From NCBI RefSeq assembly GCF_902859875.1, contig NZ_CADIKF010000035.1:17997-81996 (forward strand): a stretch of DNA of 64,000 bases. Reading direction: 5' to 3'. Numbering within the stretch: position 1 is the first letter of the stretch; every line of letters starts with the position of its first letter. Shown here piece by piece: positions 38,372-47,667 of the stretch. Source of the stretch: Paraburkholderia solisilvae (GTDB lineage: Bacteria; Pseudomonadota; Gammaproteobacteria; Burkholderiales; Burkholderiaceae). A program made the translations under genes and the position numbers. The notes under the pieces were generated by a model. It was given only the letters and a program-made list of their open reading frames with translations, ran no database searches and was not told the DNA's origin.

Positions 38372-40050
38372 AGGCCCACGACAAGCGGGCCGAGCAGCGT
38401 CAGCAACACATTGGCGATCGCATAGGTAATCGCGAACGGCACGGTCGGCACCGCGCTTTCCGCCTTGTCGAGCACGCCGCCGAAGGCCGGATTCGCACTG
38501 CGCGAACCCGACAGCGCGCCGGCCAGAATCGCCGCGTTGTTGTAGCGCAGCACGTAGCGGCCGAACAGCATGGTCAGCAGCAACGGCACGAGGGTGACGA
38601 TGACGCCGGCAAGAAAAATGGTCATCCCGCTCTGCTTGATCGTGACGACCGCCTGCAAACCGGAGTTGAGTCCGACCACCGCGACGAATGCCGCAAGCCC
38701 GAAATCTTTCAGCAATTGCGACGCGGCGGACGGCATCACGCCGTACATCGGATGCTTGCCGCGCATCCAGCCGAACAGCAGCCCCGCGAGCAGGCAGCCG
38801 CCGCCCGAGCCGAGCGTGAGCGGCACACCGCCGACGTTCACGACGACGAGACCGATCAGCAGCCCCAGCACGAGGCCGACGCCCATATAGATGAAGTCGG
38901 TCTTGATCGAATACGGCAGCTCGTAACCGGCGGCCTGAACTGCGCGCTTCGTATCTTTCGCGGTGCCGTAGAACGTCAGCACGTCGCCGTGCTCGAGTTG
39001 GGTCTGCGGCAGCACCGGCACCGGCTGGCCGACCCGCGACACCGCTTCGAGAAACACGCCGTGCCGCATTTCGCGATCGACGGTTGCGCGCACATGCGCG
39101 ATCGTCGTGTGGTTCATCCCCTTGCGCGTGAAGACCGCCTCGCGCGTCTGCATGACCAGCACAACGTCGCTCGTATCCGCGACCTCCGGGCCGATCAGCG
39201 GCGCGATGCCGACCATGCCCTCACGGCGCCCGACCGCCAGCACCACGTCGCCTTTCGCGAGTACGACGTCGGCCGCCGGTTCGACCGCTATGCCGCCGCG
39301 GTGAATGCGCTCGATCGTCACCATGTCCTTCTGGCTGATTTCGAGCGCCGCAACCGTGCGCCCCGCCGCCTGCTCGACACGAAACGCGCGGCCGACCAGC
39401 GCCGGCAGCGCGGCGAGTTCACCCGCCCCGCGCGTGGGCGTGCCGCCGGCGAGGTCCGCTTCGGCATCGAGCGCCGCTTCGCGCAGGCCGCGTCCCATGA
39501 ACTTCGGCAGCAGATTCACGCATACGAGGATCGCGCCGAGCGAACCAAACACATAAGTCACCGCATACGCGATCGCGACATCCGATTGCAGCGTCTTCGT
39601 TTCGTCAGCGGACAAGCCCAGACGCGCGATCGCATCGCCCGCGGTGCCGATGATCGCCGACTGCGTGAGCGCGCCGCCCGCGAGCCCCGCGGCCAGCCCC
39701 TTGTTCAGATGGAACAGCTTCGCGCAAATGAGCACCGTGACGAGTGCGCTCACCGCGAGAAACACGGCCATCGCAATCTCGCGCAGCGTCTTGCGGTTCA
39801 GCGAATTGAAAAAGCCCGGCCCGGAGTCATAGCCCACCGCATAGATAAAGACCGCGAACATCACGGCCTTGACGCCGTTGTCGATCGTCACACCCAGCTG
39901 GCTGATCACGACCGCGGCCAGCAGCGAGCCGCCGACGCCGCCCAGCTGGAACTTGCCGAAGTTGATCTGACCGATGAAATAGCCGACGGCCAGCGACAAA
40001 AATAGCGCGATTTCAGGGGACTTCTGGAAGATGTGGTGCAGCCAGTCCAT
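38365..40050 (-). CDS. aspT: aspartate:alanine antiporter AspT, 561 aa
   Basis: An inner-membrane antiporter of the AAEx family that exchanges aspartate for alanine. Coupled to AspD it generates proton motive force. Two membrane halves with pseudo-symmetric GGxxT-like motifs (GLAGGALTQSAIIGTAGDAI and AGALSGSRSANPAFGGVLDK) flank a cytoplasmic region with two TrkA-C domains (for example IAVEPAADVVLAKGDVVLAV). Length matches AspT (about 540-565). A purine-rich ribosome binding site precedes the ATG. It is the first antiporter upstream of aspD, and its 3' end lies in a 12-bp repeat array. Confidence 0.92.
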   Translation of the reverse strand: MDWLHHIFQKSPEIALFLSLAVGYFIGQINFGKFQLGGVGGSLLAAVVISQLGVTIDNGVKAVMFAVFIYAVGYDSGPGFFNSLNRKTLREIAMAVFLAVSALVTVLICAKLFHLNKGLAAGLAGGALTQSAIIGTAGDAIARLGLSADETKTLQSDVAIAYAVTYVFGSLGAILVCVNLLPKFMGRGLREAALDAEADLAGGTPTRGAGELAALPALVGRAFRVEQAAGRTVAALEISQKDMVTIERIHRGGIAVEPAADVVLAKGDVVLAVGRREGMVGIAPLIGPEVADTSDVVLVMQTREAVFTRKGMNHTTIAHVRATVDREMRHGVFLEAVSRVGQPVPVLPQTQLEHGDVLTFYGTAKDTKRAVQAAGYELPYSIKTDFIYMGVGLVLGLLIGLVVVNVGGVPLTLGSGGGCLLAGLLFGWMRGKHPMYGVMPSAASQLLKDFGLAAFVAVVGLNSGLQAVVTIKQSGMTIFLAGVIVTLVPLLLTMLFGRYVLRYNNAAILAGALSGSRSANPAFGGVLDKAESAVPTVPFAITYAIANVLLTLLGPLVVGLA

Positions 40051-40191
40051 CGAGATCTCTCTGTGCTGTGCTCAGTTAAACGCGGGGCATCGGCAAGCCC
40101 ATTCGATGCATGCTTGACCGATCGTCAGGATCACGACACTCTACGTACGCCGCTCACTGTCCGCAATATTCAAGATGTCAATTTTGGTTGG

Positions 40192-41874
40192 TTATCCGAA
40201 CTTACCCACGAGACCCACGACCACCGGCCCCATCAACGGCAACAGGATGTTCGACAGCGCATAGGTGATTGTGTAGCCGATTACCGGCGTCGAGTTGCCG
40301 GTCACGCCGACCAGCGCGCTGATCGCCGGCGTGCTGCATTGCTGGCCGGCAATCGCGCCGAGCAGCATCGGCGTATCGAGCTTGAGCAGCGCGCGGCCGA
40401 TCCACAACGACAGCAGACCCGGCACAAGCACCATCAGAATGCCGACGATCGGCAGTGCGAGACCGTACTCGCGCACCAGCTTGATCGCGTCCGGCCCGGC
40501 CGACAGCCCGACCGCGGCGATAAACGTGGCGAGCCCGAAGTCCTTCAGAATCTGCGCGGCCGCGGACGGCAGCGAGCCGACCAGCGGATGACGCGAACGC
40601 ACCCAGCCGAACAGCAGCCCCGACAGCAAACAGCCGCCGCCCGTGCCGAGCGCGAGCGACACACCGCCGATCGTGCCGGACAGATGCCCGAGCGCCATGC
40701 CGATCAGCACGCCGAGACCGAGATAGACGAAGTCGGTTTTCTGCGTCGGCACGAGTTCGTAGCCGAGGCGCTTCACGCCGCGCGCGACGTCGTCTTTCGA
40801 GCCGACGATGGTCAGCACGTCGCCGCGGTTGAGCATCGTGCCCGGCAGTGCGGGAATGCGCGCATCGAGCCGGTTGACGGCGGCGATATAGACGCCGCGT
40901 CCCTCGGTGCGCGACGCCTGCTCGCGCACCTGCGCGATCGTGAGGCCGTGCAGATCGCGGCGCGTCAGCACGACGTCGACGCGCTCGCCCATCACGACGT
41001 CGAAGCCGCCGCCCGCCACCTCCTCGCCGATATGCGGCGCTGCGGCGACGAGCGCCGCGCGCCGTCCGACGACGAGCGCGAGATCCCCTGCTTCGAGCGT
41101 CGCGTGCGGATCGGCGGCCATCAGCACGCCGCCGCGCTCGATCTGCTCGAACGTCAGGTTGTTGCCGTACTGCTGTTCGAATGCGCTGATCGTCGCGCCG
41201 GCCGCCGGCCCGACGCGAAACGCACGGCCCACGAGCGCGGGCGCCGCAAGCCGTTGACCTTCGTCGAGCGCGTCGCCGCCGCCCAGCTCGCGCCACACGC
41301 GCTCGGCCTCCGCGCGCAGATTGATGCGCAGCAGCAGCGGCGCGACCTGACTGCAGAACAGCACGATCGTGATAAGACCAAACAGATAGCTGACGCTGTA
41401 AGCCGTCACGATGTTCGCCTGCAGCCGCAGCGTTTCGGCATCGTTGAGGCCGAGCCGCGTGATCGCTTCGGACGCGGTGCCGATCACCGCCGACTCGGTC
41501 GCCGCGCCGGCGAGGAGCCCCGCCGCGGTGCCCGCATCGAGATGCATCAGCGACACCGCGAGCATCACGAGCACCAGCACCGACACGATCTCGACCACCG
41601 ACAGCAGCCCATAGCGCCAGCCGCGCCCGATGTTCGCAAAGAACTGCGGACCGCCGGTGAAGCCGAGCGCAAAGATGAACAGCGCGAACGCGATGTTCTT
41701 CAGATCGGGCGAGATGCGCGCGCCGGTCTGGCCGAGCACCAGCGCGACGATCAGCGTGCCGCACACGCCGCCCAGCTGAATCGGCCCGAGACGAAACGAG
41801 CCGATGAAGTAGCCCAGCGCGAGGCTGACAAATAATGCAATTTCCGGCTGAGATTTCAGCAATTCGGCGATCAT
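40192..41874 (-). CDS. second AspT-type antiporter, 560 aa
   Basis: A paralogue of the downstream AspT with the same layout: GLLAGAATESAVIGTASEAI in the first membrane half, two TrkA-C domains, and LLGAIAGQQCSTPAISALVG in the second half. The replacement of QSA by ESA and of SRS by QQC in the motif regions suggests different substrate preference. It sits 141 bp before aspT on the same strand and probably shares a promoter in the AT-rich region upstream. GGAAG precedes the ATG. Confidence 0.88.
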   Translation of the reverse strand: MIAELLKSQPEIALFVSLALGYFIGSFRLGPIQLGGVCGTLIVALVLGQTGARISPDLKNIAFALFIFALGFTGGPQFFANIGRGWRYGLLSVVEIVSVLVLVMLAVSLMHLDAGTAAGLLAGAATESAVIGTASEAITRLGLNDAETLRLQANIVTAYSVSYLFGLITIVLFCSQVAPLLLRINLRAEAERVWRELGGGDALDEGQRLAAPALVGRAFRVGPAAGATISAFEQQYGNNLTFEQIERGGVLMAADPHATLEAGDLALVVGRRAALVAAAPHIGEEVAGGGFDVVMGERVDVVLTRRDLHGLTIAQVREQASRTEGRGVYIAAVNRLDARIPALPGTMLNRGDVLTIVGSKDDVARGVKRLGYELVPTQKTDFVYLGLGVLIGMALGHLSGTIGGVSLALGTGGGCLLSGLLFGWVRSRHPLVGSLPSAAAQILKDFGLATFIAAVGLSAGPDAIKLVREYGLALPIVGILMVLVPGLLSLWIGRALLKLDTPMLLGAIAGQQCSTPAISALVGVTGNSTPVIGYTITYALSNILLPLMGPVVVGLVGKFG

Positions 41875-42499
41875 TTCAGCTTCCGTGAATCAATGGGCGT
41901 TTTAACAAATTTCCTACAAAACTCTTTGAAATTAATAATAGTCAGATGGCTTGCCTTTAAAGAACGGGCGTGAGAATTCCGCCGATTTTTCATGAATTCA
42001 ATCGGTTTGGCGTAGCGCACGCAAGATGGCCGCAAGCGTCGGATGCGCGCGGCGGGCAGCACGCGCATCGGGCGGCACATGAGGGAAACGGCGTTCAGCC
42101 GCTATCAGGCAGGGTGACAGACATCGCTTCCTCGCAGGGTTGTCGAACAACACGTCGGAACCGCGAATCAGGCGGGCGGCCTTTTTCTGTCCATCGAATT
42201 TATGCGGAATCGATTAGCGGCGTCAATCGCGAATACCGCCGCGCCAATTCCGATTCGAACGGCGCGCATTCCGCGCGCGCAATACGTTGCCTTGTGGACT
42301 TTTTACCAGCTTGAAATGGTCGTGCCGTTTTTATAAATATTGTAATCAGGCAAGGCTGTCAATATTATTTTTGAAGCGCAGTCGCGATAGCGTCATAGCT
42401 GAGGCCGTCTCGCATTCGTTTGCGTCCGCGCCGGCATCGCGTGACGATGTCCGGCATGCCGCCTGTATCGCATCCGTGCCGTATCCGGAGGGCGCCGTC
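41875..42499. other. AT-rich divergent regulatory region
   Basis: Some 625 bases lie between the antiporter/decarboxylase genes (minus) and LysR-ldhA (plus). Two patches are markedly AT-rich for this genome, at about 41895-41945 and 42325-42375, and probably hold the promoters. An inverted repeat AATATTG-N17-CAATATT (42336-42342 with 42360-42366) has the spacing of a regulator site. No small gene is supported. Confidence 0.6.
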
Positions 42500-43468
42500 A
42501 TGAACCAAATCTACGCGATGCGGGTCTTCGTCAGAGTAGCCGAGACACAAAGCTTCCGGCGCGCCGCGCAGCAACTGAACGTATCGAATGCACTCGTCAC
42601 CCGCTCGATCGCGACCCTCGAAGCGCATCTGCATGCGCGCCTCATCAATCGAACCACGCGCAATCTTTCGCTGACCGAAGCGGGCGCGCACTATCTCGAA
42701 GGGTGTCGCGGCCTGCTCGAGGAGCTCGATCATCTGGACAGCGCGGTCGCGTGCACCGAGCGCGAACCGGGCGGCCTGTTGCGCATCGTCGCGGCCGGCG
42801 CGCTCGCGCCGCAGACGCTCGCACCGCTCGTCGACGGCTTTCGCCGCCGCCATCCGAAGATCGGCGTGCGTCTCGCGCTGGCCGAACAGCTGGCGCGGCT
42901 GCCCGACAGCGGCTACGACGTCGGCATCGTCACCGCATTCGCGACCGCGAACCCGGAGCTCGACCTGACCGAGACGCCGCTTGCGACGCAAACGCTGTTC
43001 GCGTGCGCGGCCAGCGCGTATCTCGCTGAACGCGGCACACCGCATCGCCCCGATGAACTCGCAAAGCATGCGTGCGTCGCGCTGCTATCCGAGCGGCGCG
43101 GCACGACGTGGCGCTTCGTGCAGCCGGACGGCAGCGCGCAGGCGGTGACCGTCGAACCGGTCTATACGGTCAACAGCGCGGCGCTCGTGCGCCTCGCGGT
43201 GCTGGCGGGCATGGGCGTCGCGGTGCTGCCCGCGCCGCTCGTCGCCGGCGACCTCGACGCGGGCGCGCTCACGCGCGTGCTGCCTGACTGCACGATCGAC
43301 GATGCGCACCGGCAAATCTCGCTGGTCTACCCGCGCCGCCGGCACCTGAACGCGCGCACGCGCGCGTTCGTCGATTTTGCGCTGGAGCAGATGGGCAGCG
43401 GCGCGCCTGCCGCAGCGGCGCCGCATGGTGCGATACTGGCTGACCTGCACGTCGTTCCGCGTGCCTGA
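42500..43468 (+). CDS. LysR-family regulator (CrgA/DsdC-like branch), 322 aa
   Basis: A LysR-type regulator. It starts MNQIYAMRVFVRVAETQSFR, with helix-turn-helix SFRRAAQQLNVSNALVTRSI and LINRTTRNLSLTEAG. The effector domain contains GLLRIVAAGALAPQTLAPLV. The typical start and a GGAGGG before the ATG fix the N-terminus. It lies 95 bp before the D-lactate dehydrogenase gene on the same strand and is divergent from the aspT/aspD genes. Either could be its target. Confidence 0.92.
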   Translation: MNQIYAMRVFVRVAETQSFRRAAQQLNVSNALVTRSIATLEAHLHARLINRTTRNLSLTEAGAHYLEGCRGLLEELDHLDSAVACTEREPGGLLRIVAAGALAPQTLAPLVDGFRRRHPKIGVRLALAEQLARLPDSGYDVGIVTAFATANPELDLTETPLATQTLFACAASAYLAERGTPHRPDELAKHACVALLSERRGTTWRFVQPDGSAQAVTVEPVYTVNSAALVRLAVLAGMGVAVLPAPLVAGDLDAGALTRVLPDCTIDDAHRQISLVYPRRRHLNARTRAFVDFALEQMGSGAPAAAAPHGAILADLHVVPRA

Positions 43469-43563
43469 TCGCCGGCCGCGGGCCGCTTGCGCAGCGCCGC
43501 CCCCGTGAGCTGCGCAAGCCGGCCGGCCGCACGCGCAACGACGCGCCCCTTCCGGGAGCCGCG

Positions 43564-44571
43564 ATGCGCATGATCCTGTTCAGCAGCCGCCAGTACGACC
43601 GCGACACATTCGCCGAAGCCAACGCGTCGTTTCACTATGAACTGCACTTCCAGGAGTCTTACCTCGATAGCGAGACCGCGATCCTCGCACACGGCTACGA
43701 GGTCGTCTGCCCGTTCGTCAACGACATGGTCGACGCAGCCGTGCTCGAACAGCTGCACGCCGGCGGCACGCGGCTGATCGCGCTGCGCTCGGCGGGCTTC
43801 AATCACGTCGACCTCGCCGCGGCCGAGCGCCTCGGCATGCCGGTGCTGCACGTGCCCGCCTACTCGCCGCACGCGGTCGCCGAGCATGCGGTCGGGCTGA
43901 TTCTCGCGCTGAACCGGCGCCTGCCGCGCGCGGTCGCGCGCACCCGCGAGGGCGACTTCTCGCTCACCGGCCTGCTCGGTTTCGACCTGCACGGCAAGAC
44001 GGTCGGCGTGGTCGGCACCGGCGTGATCGGCCGCACCTTCGGGCGCATCATGGCGGGCTTCGGCACGCAGCTGGTCGCCTACGATCCGGGGCCGCCCGCC
44101 GACGACCTGCTCGCGCTCGGCGCGCAATACGTGCCGCTCGATACGCTGCTCGCGAGCGCGGACATTGTGAGCCTGCACTGTCCGCTCGTGCCGGCCACCC
44201 ATCACATGATCGATACAGCCGCGCTTGCGAAAATGAAGCGCGGCGCGATGCTGATCAATACCGGCCGCGGCGGCCTCGTCGAAAGCAACGCGCTAGTCGG
44301 CGCATTGAAGAGCGGGCAGCTCGGCCATCTCGGGCTCGACGTCTACGAAGAGGAAGCCGGCCTCTTTTTCGAGGACCATTCGGATACGCCGCTGCAGGAC
44401 GATGTGCTCGCGCGGCTGCTGATGTTTCCGAATGTGATCGTCACCGCGCACCAGGCGTTCTTTACGCGCGAGGCGATGAACGAGATCGCGCAGACGACGC
44501 TCGGCAATGTGAAGGCGTGGAGCGACGGCGTGCCGCGCAACGTCGTCGCGCATATGCCGGCGCGCGGGTGA
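43564..44571 (+). CDS. ldhA: D-lactate dehydrogenase (fermentative type), 335 aa
   Basis: A D-2-hydroxyacid dehydrogenase of the LdhA type that reduces pyruvate to D-lactate with NADH. The block LIALRSAGFNHVDLAAAERL carries the catalytic Arg region, and the NAD fingerprint is VGVVGTGVIGRTFGRIMAGF. LINTGRGGLVESNALVGALK, GLDVYEEEAGLFFEDHSD (catalytic Glu region) and VTAHQAFFTREAM (catalytic His) complete the fold. The FFEDHSD signature separates LdhA from other hydroxyacid dehydrogenases. GGGAG precedes the ATG. It ends 3 bp before the convergent Osa/FiwA-like gene. Confidence 0.93.
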   Translation: MRMILFSSRQYDRDTFAEANASFHYELHFQESYLDSETAILAHGYEVVCPFVNDMVDAAVLEQLHAGGTRLIALRSAGFNHVDLAAAERLGMPVLHVPAYSPHAVAEHAVGLILALNRRLPRAVARTREGDFSLTGLLGFDLHGKTVGVVGTGVIGRTFGRIMAGFGTQLVAYDPGPPADDLLALGAQYVPLDTLLASADIVSLHCPLVPATHHMIDTAALAKMKRGAMLINTGRGGLVESNALVGALKSGQLGHLGLDVYEEEAGLFFEDHSDTPLQDDVLARLLMFPNVIVTAHQAFFTREAMNEIAQTTLGNVKAWSDGVPRNVVAHMPARG

Positions 44572-44574
44572 GCT

Positions 44575-45210
44575 TTATAGACCTTTGCGCGGCGCGCCGG
44601 GCGTGTGTGCGCCGGCGCCGCGTTTGACTGGCACGTCCTGGTCGCCGCGGTCGTCACTGCGGTCGTCGTTGTGATCGTCGTCGTCCGCGTGGCTGTCGGC
44701 GCCGGGCGCCGCGACGATACACGGCCGCAGCGCGGTGCGCGCGTCGTCGGGCGCGCCGCAATACTGGCGCAGCAATGCGGCCTCGCGCTCATGCACTTCG
44801 ACTGGAAACCACCGCGCGCCCGCCGACGCGAGATAGCGCGCGCGATGCTGGCCGTTGCGGAATGTGACCACGCCTTCATGCTCGAGACCGAGCCAGCCGA
44901 TCAGGCCGGCCGCGCGCCGCGACGTGACGGTGACGTACGGCATGTCCGGCACGCGCGCGTTCTGCGGATCGAGAAATTCGCGAATGCCGCGCATCTTGCC
45001 CGAATGCCATTCCTGCACCGGGCGCAATACATAGTCGGTATCGTCGCGATCCGCGCAGAGCAGCAGCTTGCGCGCATCGACAAGGACCACTTCATGGCGC
45101 GTGCCGTCGGTCGAAAAAACCCGCTTCAGGCGGACGTGGTCATACCATTCATGATCGTGCAGTTGAACGATCCAGACGGGTTCACACGCGGGCAGTGCTG
45201 AATTCGACAT
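44575..45210 (-). CDS. Osa/FiwA-like plasmid fertility-inhibition-type protein (ParB/Srx-like), 211 aa
   Basis: The middle of the protein shows a ParB/Srx-superfamily signature, VTFRNGQHRARYLASAGARW followed by FPVEVHE, where the HRAR stretch is the usual GxHR-type phosphate-binding motif. The N-terminal part (VWIVQLHDHEWYDHVRLKR, YVLRPVQEWHSGKMRGI, PDMPYVTVTSRR) resembles chromosomal proteins grouped with plasmid fertility-inhibition factors (Osa of pSa, FiwA). Osa-type proteins block transfer by other conjugative elements; whether this one does is untested. The C-terminus carries an acidic tail (about DDDDHNDDRSDD). The start is uncertain: a further in-frame ATG lies 17 codons upstream. The neighbours are metabolic genes, with no conjugation genes in view. 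Confidence 0.65.
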   Translation of the reverse strand: MSNSALPACEPVWIVQLHDHEWYDHVRLKRVFSTDGTRHEVVLVDARKLLLCADRDDTDYVLRPVQEWHSGKMRGIREFLDPQNARVPDMPYVTVTSRRAAGLIGWLGLEHEGVVTFRNGQHRARYLASAGARWFPVEVHEREAALLRQYCGAPDDARTALRPCIVAAPGADSHADDDDHNDDRSDDRGDQDVPVKRGAGAHTPGAPRKGL

Positions 45211-45419
45211 CGACACTTTCAATTGAATACGAACGTTGGGACACTCCCAACATGCCGGCATGCTTCACGCGACGAACGAGCCAAACCGGCACATAAAAGG
45301 AAGTTACGCTACGAGTCGATTGTGAAAAGCGCGTGTCAGCGACGCAAGCGGTTTCGGCGCGCGTCTGTGGTTTTTCGAGCACACACGCGCACGTCATGCG
45401 CTTCGTCTGTCAGGAGACG

Positions 45420-46232
45420 ATGATGACCCTCGAAACATTCGGCGAACATGTCCGCATCGAGGCAATTGATGCGGTCGCAACCATCGTGCTCGACCGGCCC
45501 GCGTGCCGCAATGCGGTCGACCGGCCGACGGCGCACGCGCTGTCCGAAGCGTTCGCACGTTTCGAAACCCACGAAAGCTGGCGCGCGGCGGTGCTGTTCG
45601 GCGCAGGCGGCACGTTCTGCTCGGGCGCGGACCTGAGCGCGCTCGACGACGACACGCGCCGCAATGAATTGCATGCCGACGGCAGCGGTCCGGGTCCGAT
45701 GGGCCCGACACGCATGTCAATCACGAAACCGGTCATCGCGGCCATCTCGGGGTACGCGGTCGCAGGCGGTCTCGAGCTCGCGGCCATGTGCGACTTGCGG
45801 GTGGTCGAACGCTCGGCGGTGCTCGGCGTGTTTTGCCGGCGCGTCGGCATTCCATTGATTGACGGCGGCACGATCCGCTTGCCGCGGCTGATCGGCCTGT
45901 CGCGCGCGCTCGATCTGATTCTCACCGGCCGCGCGGTCGGCGCCGACGAAGCACTCGCGTTCGGGCTTGCGAACCGGATTGTCGAAGACGGCGCCGCGCG
46001 CACGGCAGCCGAACGGCTTGCCGCACAACTGGCCGCGCTGCCACAGGCCGCGCTGCTTGCCGACCGGCGTTCGGCGTACGAGAACAGCATGCGCGACGAT
46101 TTCGCCGACGCGTTGCGCCGCGAAGGCGCGGGCGGCTATCCGGCCGTATTGAACGAGGGCCTCGCGCTGGCTGCACGCTTCGCGGGCGGCGCCGGACGGC
46201 ACGGCGGCACGCTCGATCCATCGGATGGCTGA
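45420..46232 (+). CDS. enoyl-CoA hydratase/isomerase family protein, 270 aa
   Basis: A crotonase-fold enzyme. The oxyanion-hole blocks are GAGGTFCSGADLSALDDD and AISGYAVAGGLELAAMCDLR. The position of the first catalytic Glu reads FCRRVGIPLIDGGTIRLPRL, where the usual E is replaced by I/P, so hydratase chemistry is not assured. The C-terminus ends in a Gly-rich tail. GGAG precedes tandem ATG codons at 45420 and 45423. The substrate is unknown, and the gene is apparently monocistronic. Confidence 0.87.
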   Translation: MMTLETFGEHVRIEAIDAVATIVLDRPACRNAVDRPTAHALSEAFARFETHESWRAAVLFGAGGTFCSGADLSALDDDTRRNELHADGSGPGPMGPTRMSITKPVIAAISGYAVAGGLELAAMCDLRVVERSAVLGVFCRRVGIPLIDGGTIRLPRLIGLSRALDLILTGRAVGADEALAFGLANRIVEDGAARTAAERLAAQLAALPQAALLADRRSAYENSMRDDFADALRREGAGGYPAVLNEGLALAARFAGGAGRHGGTLDPSDG

Positions 46233-46427
46233 ACGAACGCCGGCATCGGACCGGCAAACGCGTGACGCATTCGTCCGGCAAACACGCGCAACAAAAACAA
46301 CACACGTTGCATCGCCGGTCGCGCGGGTTTCGGCTTAGGTACAATCCCCTGGTGATTTTCCCCTGCCTGCACGATGCGCTTCGCCCCGAACGCGCGCACG
46401 CACGGCGGCGCCTGCCGATCTTCCATC

Positions 46428-47594
46428 ATGCCTCTGCCCCTGCTTGCTCTCGCCGTCGCCGCATTCGGCATCGGCACGACTGAATTCGTGATCATGGGCT
46501 TGTTGCCCGATGTCGCGCGCGATCTCGCCGTGTCGATTCCGGCAGCCGGCATGCTGGTCTCCGCGTATGCGCTCGGCGTCACGATCGGCGCGCCGATCGT
46601 CGCGATCGCGGTGGCGAATATGCCGCGCAAGAAAGCGTTGATGAGCCTGATCGGCGTGTTCATCGTCGGCAATCTGTTGTGCGCGATCGCACCGAACTAT
46701 GCGGTGCTGATGCTCGCGCGCATCGTCACCGCGTTCTGTCACGGCGCGTTCTTCGGCATCGGCTCGGTGGTCGCGGCCGGACTCGTCGCGCCGAACCGCC
46801 GCGCGCAGGCCATCGCGCTGATGTTCACCGGCCTGACGCTCGCCAACGTGCTCGGCGTGCCGCTGGGCACCGCGCTCGGCCAGGCGGTCGGCTGGCGCGC
46901 GACGTTCTGGGCGGTGACCGTCATCGGCGTGCTGGCCGCGGCCGCGCTGGCGGCCTGCCTGCCGTCGCGCATCGAGATGCAGAAGGCGAGCCTGCTGCAC
47001 GAATTCAAAGTGCTGAAGAATCCGCAAGTGCTGATGGTGCTCGGCACGAGCGTGCTCGCGTCGGCCAGCCTCTTTTCGACGTTCACCTACATCACGCCGA
47101 TTCTCGAAGACGTCACCGGCTTTACGCCGCACGCGGTCACGCTGGTGCTGCTGCTGTTCGGGCTCGGGCTGACGGTCGGCAGCACGCTCGGCGGCAAGCT
47201 CGCGGACTGGCGTCCGGTGCAGGCGCTGCTCGGCTTCCTGCTGGCCATCGTTGCGATCCTCGTCGTGTTCGCCGCGGCGATGCATGCGCCGATTCCCGCG
47301 CTCGTCACGGTGTTCGCATGGGGCGTGCTCGCGTTTGCGATCGTGCCGCCGCTGCAAATGCTGATTGTCGATCGCGCGAGCCATGCGCCGAATCTCGCGT
47401 CGACGCTCAACCAGGGGGCATTCAATCTCGGCAATGCAACCGGCGCATGGCTCGGCGGCATGGCGATCGGCGCCGGCGCGCCGCTCACCGCGCTGCCGTG
47501 GGTCGGCGTCGCCACGGCGGCCGGCGCGGTGGCGCTGACGGTGTGGTCGGTCTCGCTCGAGCGGCGCGCGCAGCGCATGGCGGTGCCGGGTTGA
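46428..47594 (+). CDS. MFS transporter, AraJ/DHA1-like, 388 aa
   Basis: A twelve-helix major facilitator of the DHA1 type, close to AraJ-like exporters. It opens LALAVAAFGIGTTEFVIMGL, the hallmark of this branch, and has GVTIGAPIVAIAVANMPRKK as the loop 2-3 motif. LASTLNQGAFNLGNATGAWL in the second half is also typical. Export of sugars or drugs is the family role. The ribosome binding site is poor. The next gene, also an MFS permease, starts 73 bp later in the same direction. Confidence 0.9.
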   Translation: MPLPLLALAVAAFGIGTTEFVIMGLLPDVARDLAVSIPAAGMLVSAYALGVTIGAPIVAIAVANMPRKKALMSLIGVFIVGNLLCAIAPNYAVLMLARIVTAFCHGAFFGIGSVVAAGLVAPNRRAQAIALMFTGLTLANVLGVPLGTALGQAVGWRATFWAVTVIGVLAAAALAACLPSRIEMQKASLLHEFKVLKNPQVLMVLGTSVLASASLFSTFTYITPILEDVTGFTPHAVTLVLLLFGLGLTVGSTLGGKLADWRPVQALLGFLLAIVAILVVFAAAMHAPIPALVTVFAWGVLAFAIVPPLQMLIVDRASHAPNLASTLNQGAFNLGNATGAWLGGMAIGAGAPLTALPWVGVATAAGAVALTVWSVSLERRAQRMAVPG

Positions 47595-47667
47595 TGCCGG
47601 CTTGCCTTCGCATGCGCAGAGGCGCGCACACGCGCCTGCATCGTGGCCCGCGGTAGCATCGAGCCCG

